A DNA stretch of 64,000 nucleotides. Source: Heterostelium multicystogenum. Its lineage: Eukaryota; Evosea; Eumycetozoa; Acytosteliales; Acytosteliaceae. Shown here in pieces: positions 57,660 through 64,000 of this stretch. The stretch covers positions 1 to 64,000 of the forward strand of contig RCNN01000075.1 of assembly GCA_003667245.1 (NCBI GenBank), read 5' to 3'. The position numbers were made by a program, and so were the translations under genes. How positions within the stretch are numbered: the first letter of the stretch is position 1; each line of letters opens with the position of its first letter. Under the pieces are notes generated by a model. It saw only the letters and a program-made list of their open reading frames with translations, was not told the DNA's origin and ran no database searches.

Positions 57660-59924
57660 ATGTTGTTTAAAAATTGGATTTATCCAATAATATTGTTTGT
57701 TGACGATATTCGTATTGTCGTCAAAAGTCAATGGACAAGACGATGCCTCATACAAGATCGCTATCGTTTGTAATGGAGAGTTGGATGATTTTGGTTTCAA
57801 CTACATGATCAATGATGCAATGGTCAAGGCCCAGAGAGCAATGAAAACCAGACACCTTCACATTTTCGAAGACATCAAGCCAGAGGTTTTCAATCAGACC
57901 ATGGATCGTTTGATAGACCAAGGATACAATGGTATCATTACTACCTCGGTAGAAATGACTACACCAACCCAGATATTATGCCTCCCAATATCCTACTGTC
58001 AAGTTTCTAACTCGTGGTAGTTTGACCAACACAACCAATCTTTCTTTCTTCACCTACAATATTGGTGTTTGCCAATATATTATTGGATACTTTGCTGGAT
58101 TGGTTTCTGTATCCGGAATGATAGGATATGTTGCACCTGGTGCACCTTTTGGTCAATAACTATAATGCCAATGCTTTGTTTGTTGGTGCTAGAATGGCAA
58201 ACAATAATTCAGTAGTCCACACCTACAATACAGGAACTTGGTTGGATGAAGATATTTCAAGAGGTGCAGCAAGATATCTTCTTGACCTTGGTGTTGATCT
58301 CATCAGTAATAATCAAGACGATATGTCTGCCGAACTTGAAGCCATCAATAGAGGAAAGATGGGTCTTGGAACCAATGGATTCCCACAAGAGAATGTATAT
58401 GGTGAGCACATTGGTATGTCTTTTATTACCGATTGGACTGATGTATTCATCAACTTTACCAAATGGGTAAGAAATGATACCAAGTTTTCCTATAAGGATT
58501 ATGGAGATTTCGACAACAATTTCCTCAAATTAGGAAAGTTCAGTTTTATTGTAAGTATATTATAGTGATTTGATATCTTTTAAGATCAAAAGTTAATTGT
58601 ATTTTCTCAGGTCCCTGAAGATGTTAAGAAAAAGGTTAATGATGAAGTTGATAGATTAATCAAGATCCCAAGAGCCAAACATCCATACTTGTGCAATGAA
58701 TATAATAAGGCAATCAACCCAAATCTTACCTCAAACTGTATCACTAATGGAACAATTCTTTGCTTTGGACACTCCTTATCCAGGAATGGTGTATCACGGA
58801 TTCTATAAGGTACCTCTCGTCAATATTGGAGTTTCAAAATCTGTACTTTTGGGAATTACCATTACCAGTGGTGTTATGATTTTCATCTGTGTAATCTTGT
58901 TGGGCGCTGTATACTATTATAGAATTTCACATTCAATTAGATCCGCAAGTCCAATTTTCACTGGTTCCATTATTGTTTGGTGCTATTATCACTTATGTCG
59001 GAGCTATTATGTACGTCTTACCAAATAATGACGCCACCTGCAATGCAAGATTCTATTTATTAGCCATTGGTTATTCTTTGTTGATGGGTTCTTTTGGTCG
59101 TAAAGAACTTCAGAATTTGGTTAATTTTTGATAGTAAGTATATTATGGAGAATAGAAACCTTATTACATATTAATTGTTTTCTGTTAATAGATCCCGAGC
59201 TAAAGAGAATTAAGATTACCAATGCTCAACTTGCTCCTTGGGTTGGAGGATTGATTGCTGTTATGATTGTTTTACTTGCTTGTCTAACTGCCCCATCAAT
59301 TGGAAATTTGAGATCAAATCCATCCTTTGTGGAGGAGTATTTGGGTAAATATGAGTACACTGACATTTGTGATCTTGATCCAAAGGGTAATATCCCAATG
59401 TATGTACTCCTTGGAGTCTTTGCCCTTTTGCTTATTACTGGTGTCTTTGTATCCTGGAAGATTCGTATTGTTGATATGGAGGAGTTCAATGAAAGTAAAC
59501 CAATCGCCCACACTCTATATGCTACAATGCTTTTCAGTTTTCATTGTAATTCCATTGATGGTCTCACCACAAAACCCAAGATAGCGAATCCACAATTATT
59601 TGTACTGCAACTATCTTCATCACCACCATTTCAATGTTATTGCTCTTCGTACCCAAGTTTATGAGACTCTATAGAAATGGAGGACAGTCTTCACAATCCA
59701 AGAGTTCCATTGCTATGTCACGTAGTTCAAAGAACTCCAGCAAAGCAGTCAGTGGTGAAATCTTTGACGACGAAGCATCCATTGATGGACCAGAGCCAAC
59801 CGAATCTAAGATGCCAGAGGGACCAATCCATGCTACTTTCGACAGTGATGATTCTGACAATGAATCTCCAGCTGTCGTCGGTGAGACTGGAAGTAACGTT
59901 TCATCCACTAACACACCAGAGTAA
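57660..59924 (+). CDS. Grl-type class C GPCR with BMP-type ligand domain, copy 2
   Basis: A tandem paralogue of the receptor at 54500. It starts MLFKNWIYPIILFV at 57660; one frameshift joins it to TIFVLSSKVNGQDDASYKIA. The BMP-like domain reads IVCNGELDDFGFNYMINDAM, EVFNQTMDRLIDQGYNGIIT and TNLSFFTYNIGV. An intron (58551-58610) sits exactly where copy 1 has one, before VPEDVKKK. The seven-helix part starts at LLGITITSGVMIFICVILLG. A second intron (59134-59191) splits the Asn codon of FDNPELK; copy 1 has no intron there. The tail has SKSSIAMSRSSKNSS and IHATFDSDDSDNESP and stops at 59924. Frameshifts occur near 57700, 57975, 58110, 58720, 58990, 59090 and 59540. Frame breaks are as numerous as in copy 1 but the motifs are intact. 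Confidence 0.88.
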
Positions 59925-60008
59925 ATTTAAAAGTAAATCCAGAAATATGTATTTTAAGTCCGACTATCTTTCGAATAAACAAAAAATAATTTATTACAAT
60001 ATCTATTA

Positions 60009-61402
60009 CTACTGACTTCCATGATTGTTTTTGTTTGGTTTTGAAGCATGGATTGGTTCAACATTGACTTTCTTGAATTTAAGTATTCCAAAAAGACATA
60101 GAGCAACACCAATGAAATTGTTCCAGATTTGGAAGAACTTGAAAACTCCATGACTGTGAACTTTCAAAATCATATATTTAGAATTCCTTGCCAGTGCCAT
60201 AGTGAGTATATCATATCTTTTGTTTATACTAAAAGTAATATAAACTATTTCAAAGAAAAACTATTATTAGAATTTTAGAATTGATGTTAAATTATATCAG
60301 CTTACAAGTAAAGAATGTAACTATTCCGCCAAGTGAGATCATTGTGATAATTTCCTTTGCATTGACAATACTTGATATAAATAATTCAAGTTCTCTACTT
60401 TCAAAGAAAAATGGAGGATGGTATCAGAATTAATAAACTTCCAGGAGAGAAAATAGAACATGATTGTAAGAGGGTCAATGGGTTTTAACCATGTAGAGAA
60501 ATAATCTATGAGCATATACAGTTTGGAAAGAAAGGAGCGATGCTAGGGCAAATGATATTCCAAGAACATTGGGATTTGCAAAGAATTCTATGGATGTACT
60601 ACCCAAATACATAAATGATACACCAGCAGAGAATATCAAAACTGAAATATATACCCCACTTTCAAATGTAACATGTAGTACAAGATACTGAAGAAATACT
60701 GTAACAATGGGTGTCAGAGTCTTTTAAAAATTATTAGTAAAATTGGTCACTTTGAACTGGTAAAATAAATACTTACTCTTGTAATTCCTACGGAATGGGA
60801 TGGAATTAGGGCATTTACAATATGATTGAGTGAATGTAACATTGTGAAAGGACCCATTTTAAAAAAGAAATCTTTCAATTTGATTGGATTATATGGTGTT
60901 AATTTTAATACAAAAATACAAAGGCATGATAGAAAGGTGGAAATCACCATCTGGTAAGTCATCATTGATATAGGAATTTTTTGAAATTTAAACTCCACTT
61001 CCAATTTTCTGTAATAGGAAATTGTTGATTATAATTAGGAATTCCTGTATTGATTTCATATAGAATGGGAAAATTATGATTACATACCTATTAACAAGTA
61101 AACAACTACAATTGATAAATAAGCCATTGGAATAAAAATTAAATTTGATTGTATCCATTTTACAATATTTTTACAATATAATATCGCACCCTGAGCAGTT
61201 CTTCCAACTCCTTTCAAAACATAATGACTCTCATCATCAATTTCCAATGATACATCGGATTTTGTATCTATATCTATAGCTATGCTACTATTATTATTAC
61301 TATTCTTATTATTCTTATTAGCTTCATAAATAGCATTAATACTAGGTTTCGATGGAGGGGATCTCTTATATATAATTTACTATCTTCAATATTTGGTTCC
61401 AT
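60009..61402 (-). CDS. Triose-phosphate/sugar-nucleotide transporter family (TPT, SLC35-like)
   Basis: Starts at 61402 (MEPNIEDSKLYIRDPLHRNL). A frameshift leads to an Asn-rich cytosolic N-terminus and IDDESHYVLKGVGRTAQ. Helices then follow across four or five exons: FIPMAYLSIVVVYLL, PISMMTYQMVISTFLSCLCI, FKMGPFTMLHSLNHIVNALI, VTVFLQYLVLHVTFESG, VYISVLIFSAGVSFMYLGST, FFANPNVLGISFALASLLS and VNAKEIITMISLGGIVTFF. The last exon (60200-60009) gives FFQIWNNFIGVALCLFGILK and a hydrophilic tail. The internal pattern KxxPFxxLHxxxNxxxN and the order of helices match the TPT subgroup of drug/metabolite transporters, which exchange sugar phosphates or nucleotide sugars in Golgi or ER membranes. Substrate residues cannot be judged. 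It converges on the second Grl gene, only 84 bases away. Confidence 0.8.
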
Positions 61403-62256
61403 GTTAAATATTATATAATAATAATTTATACTAATTATTAATAATTAATAAATAAATACCAAAGTTTAGAAATTAAATATACAAAAATAATTAATTATAA
61501 TTTAATAAAAATCTTGTTTAGTCTATAGTAATTAATGAGTGATGATGATGATCAGACAAATCATTGTAAAACAACAAGAATAATAATAGTGTAGTATTAA
61601 TGATTATTTTAATAAAAAATAGAATCATTATTAATTTCAATCATGAATAAACCAAACAAACAAACAAATAATTAATATAAAACAATCATCATTGTAATAT
61701 CAGATAAGTAGGTCATCATTATCATTTGAAGTTACAAATAAAAATAGATGAAATTTAATCCTCATGTCAATAGCATTGATATAGTGGTAGCTTATAAAAA
61801 CAATATTAACAACACACCCCCCACCCACTCATCACTGATGAACAACACCAACAAAGAGATACCACCACTGGAATATTCACTTGAATTAACATTCAATAAT
61901 GATAATAATATTACCCATATACAATTTCTCATTGTCATATTTGAAAATATACTAATATAATAATGAAATGTATTTAGTTAATGAAATTGATTATTTGTAA
62001 AAATTAGATTTAATGAAATATATTTGAAGATAATTTGTTCATTAGATAAATGAAAAGGTTGATCTAAATCATTAAATGATGATTGGATTAAACTGTAACA
62101 TTAAGGAGAGATTTGTACATTCTCTTGTAATAATTTTGAAAAAAAAAAACAATTATAAATAAGTTTTGCAAATAAAACAAAATTGTGTTTATTATATCCT
62201 AATGATTCTAGATATTGAATCTATTCCATTCTTCAAAACTTGAGAGCTAGGATCAT
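61403..62256. other. Intergenic, AT-rich
   Basis: The promoter region of the TPT gene and the 3' flank of the small Cys-rich gene. A short + frame at 61748-61960 has only low-complexity composition and is not called. A poly-A lies at 62140-62150. Confidence 0.5.
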
Positions 62257-62521
62257 TTATTTTGTGGTTGAGGTTGTAGTAGTGGATGTTGATGGATTTG
62301 ATGTTCCTCCAGTAGTGCTAATGGATCCAGCTGGGAATGGACTGGTGGGCTCTGGCCAAGGTGGAATAGTTGGGAAAGTGGTTGGTCTATCACAGTCGAT
62401 ACAATTTGATTGACATTTTCTACTATCTTCTGGACAATCTTCACAACAAGGTCTAGAGAGCACTGCAGAGACAAAATAATAGAGCAACCAAAAGAATGGC
62501 AATTGACTTCATGAATTTCAT
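62257..62521 (-). CDS. Tiny secreted Cys-rich protein with Thr/Pro tail
   Basis: Starts MKFMKSIAILLVALLFCLCS, a clear signal peptide. One frameshift at its end (near 62460) leads to SRPCCEDCPEDSRKCQSNCI and DCDRP: seven cysteines in about 25 residues. The remainder is Thr/Ser/Pro-rich (STTGGTSNPSTSTTTTSTTK), probably O-glycosylated. The mature protein would be about 65 residues. The function is unknown; small Cys-rich plus Thr-rich secreted proteins are common in dictyostelid sheath and spore-coat material. As the frame is broken right at the signal cleavage site, a pseudogene is possible, though errors are frequent in this sequence. Confidence 0.55.
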
Positions 62522-63023
62522 TTTTATTATTAATAGTAAACCTTAAATTATTATTTTGTAATTTAATATTGTTGTTGGATGATGATTGATCTGTTCACAA
62601 AGTACTTCTATTTATATTGAAGTTTCCATCCAAAAAGCCCAGCAATCAGCAATGATTAAGTTGGAATACAAGAGTTTTCCTTAAATTAGGTTTTAATAAA
62701 ATTTTGATAATGAGATTGATTTTTGATTTTTTTGCAAGAATGAAACCATACTTGATGTTCACTAACACCTTATCATTTGTTTGCACAAATTCATTGAAAT
62801 ACAGAAAACATTTTCAACCTGCTTTAAGATTTACACTTTAAATCTATTTACACTCATGTTGTGCTAATTTGATAAAAAATCAGTGAATGTAATAGTATGG
62901 AGTAAAAGATAGAAAGGAAAATTGCACTATATTAATAATAGTGAGTATTCACTAAGATAAAATAGCTTGGTTGTTATGTAGTCGTAATTAAATTAATATA
63001 TTGTTTTATTGAAATTATCATCT
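62522..63023. other. Intergenic, AT-rich
   Basis: Between two minus-strand genes. Mostly poly-A/T and AT-rich DNA. No coding exon or RNA gene is seen. Confidence 0.5.
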
Positions 63024-63986
63024 TTAAGATCTCTTTGATAATTTTGATGCTTGTCTCTTTCTATATATATCGTGTTCCGGTGGTTTGTTGACAATTGTTG
63101 GTTGGTGGTGGGGCTGATGTGATTGTGGATTTTGAGTTTCGTCTCTTTCTTCATTACTAAGATTAGTGTCCATCTTTCTTTTGTGTGTTACGTTTTGCGT
63201 TACTGGTTGATTTGGTTTATTCTTATTTATTACATTGCCACTTGTTCCACTGCTTGATCCTCCACCAGTGGGGCTTCATCATATTGGTTGGTGAATCCAA
63301 TCCACCGCTCATTCCACCACCCATTCCGCCACTCATTCCACTACTCATTCCACCGCTCATTCCACCACTCATTCCACTGCTCATTCCACCACTCATACCT
63401 CCACCCATACCGGTACTAATTCCCATAGTCATTGGTGAGATGTTTGGAATTGGAGTATCGTTAATTAGCATCATCAATTGATCGACATCTACCCATGGGC
63501 CTCTAAATGAGTTTGGAGGTGGTAGAATTCGTAGTAAAGGTTTAATAAAATCTGGATACATGCTATCGCCTGACCATTGATTGCTCGTAAACATTTCCCA
63601 CTCGATCGTGGATCAGTATTTCTGATGATATTTGGTTGATTAACTACTCCACTATTTGCAATATTCGAGGGTTCGTTCATGTTTCCACTTCCACTTCCAC
63701 TGCTTGGTGTCGATATCTTACTCATTTCGTTGAGACGATATGGGATCATAAGTGTAGTATCGGGACGTGTTGTTTTCCAAGTTGAGCTTGGTATCTTGGT
63801 TGAAGTAGAAGGCTTATCGTTGTAACCAGAATAGTTTTTACCTTCCTTTTCACTATCCCCACCTTTTGATCTGTCGTGTTTATCTTTCTTTTTGTGATGG
63901 TGTTCTGCCGCTGGTTGATGCTCTTCAACAGCAGCTGTATCTTGATCCTCCTCAATCAGATTTCTTATTGATAATTTCGATTTCAT
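63024..63986 (-). CDS. Low-complexity nuclear-type protein with Met/Gly/Ser repeat, near window edge
   Basis: Starts MKSKLSIRNLIEEDQDTAAV at 63986, 15 bases from the window end; an earlier start outside cannot be ruled out. A His/Lys-rich segment (EHHHKKKDKHDRSKGG) is followed by Ser-rich sequence. After a frameshift near 63600 come SMYPDFIKPLLRILPPPNSF and PWVDVDQLMMLINDTPIPN. A repeat of GGMSGGMSSGM units (about 40 residues) follows. A second frameshift near 63265 leads to a Gly/Ser, His/Gln/Pro-rich C-terminus ending YRKRQASKLSKRS with stop at 63026-63024. The opening SIRNLIEED resembles the N-terminal motif of some transcription factors, and the basic clusters suggest nuclear localisation, but no DNA-binding domain is present. 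Confidence 0.6.
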
Positions 63987-64000
63987 TTGGATGACAAGGC

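Noticed and set aside
61748..61960. 70-codon + strand frame
   Set aside because: Only Asn/Thr-rich low-complexity sequence in AT-rich DNA, with no ordered segment or splice partner.
62253..62474. Overlapping alternative minus frame of the tiny Cys-rich gene
   Set aside because: Lacks the signal peptide and cysteine pattern; the other frame gives a coherent secreted protein.

Overview
This window is a piece of a nuclear genome from a dictyostelid social amoeba. The evidence is the AT-rich intergenic DNA, the short GT..AG introns (about 60-110 bases), the Asn/Gln/Ser/Thr homopolymer tracts inside proteins, and several families typical of this group: Psi-like PA14/fibro-slime proteins, Grl-type GABA-B-like receptors with a bacterial BMP-type ligand domain, ankyrin-like proteins with HENRTEGCT repeats, and ComC-like surface proteins. 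The species cannot be fixed from the sequence alone. I read 27 protein genes with reasonable support. I found no tRNA, rRNA, transposon or CRISPR array.

Most long genes, including enzymes that must work (acetyl-CoA carboxylase, PurH, CK2 beta, QPRT), are broken by single-base frameshifts. Many of these sit at or next to short homopolymers. The protein reads cleanly through once the frame is changed, so I treat the breaks as sequencing or assembly errors rather than pseudogenes. Gene spans below cover the whole locus across frames and introns.

Layout. 0-5 kb: 3' part of quinolinate phosphoribosyltransferase (+), a small unknown gene (-) and an ankyrin-like gene (-). 5-15.5 kb: an SLC49/FLVCR-like transporter (+), a two-helix membrane protein resembling the Eros/CYBC1 family (+), a small secreted CBM49-like protein (-) and the complete acetyl-CoA carboxylase (-). 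15.5-19.2 kb is almost gene-free. 19-26.5 kb: a 71-residue protein (-), an RBR ubiquitin ligase (+), a second ankyrin-like gene (+) and the selenoprotein SELENOF/Sep15 (+), with an in-frame UGA and a convincing SECIS hairpin. 26.8-40.5 kb: a large Gln/Ser/Pro-rich protein (-), CK2 beta (+), a RING-H2 ligase (-), a Ser-rich protein (+), a Cys-rich secreted protein (-), the oligosaccharyltransferase subunit KRTCAP2 (-) and an Asn/Ser-rich membrane protein (+). 43.6-51.1 kb: a Psi-like adhesion/signalling protein (+), a ComC-like LRR/IPT/EGF surface protein (+) and a short Asn/Gln-rich protein (+). 51.8-59.9 kb: PurH (+) and two tandem Grl receptors (+). 60-64 kb: a triose-phosphate-type transporter (-), a tiny Cys-rich secreted protein (-) and a Met/Gly-repeat protein (-).

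The genes do not form one pathway. Two themes recur. One is the cell surface and secretion (Psi-like, ComC-like, Grl pair, CBM49-like and Cys-rich proteins). The other is ER protein quality and glycosylation (SELENOF, KRTCAP2). The most informative observations are the SELENOF Sec codon with its SECIS, the Eros-like protein, the one-LRR-per-exon structure of the ComC-like gene, and several intergenic inverted repeats.
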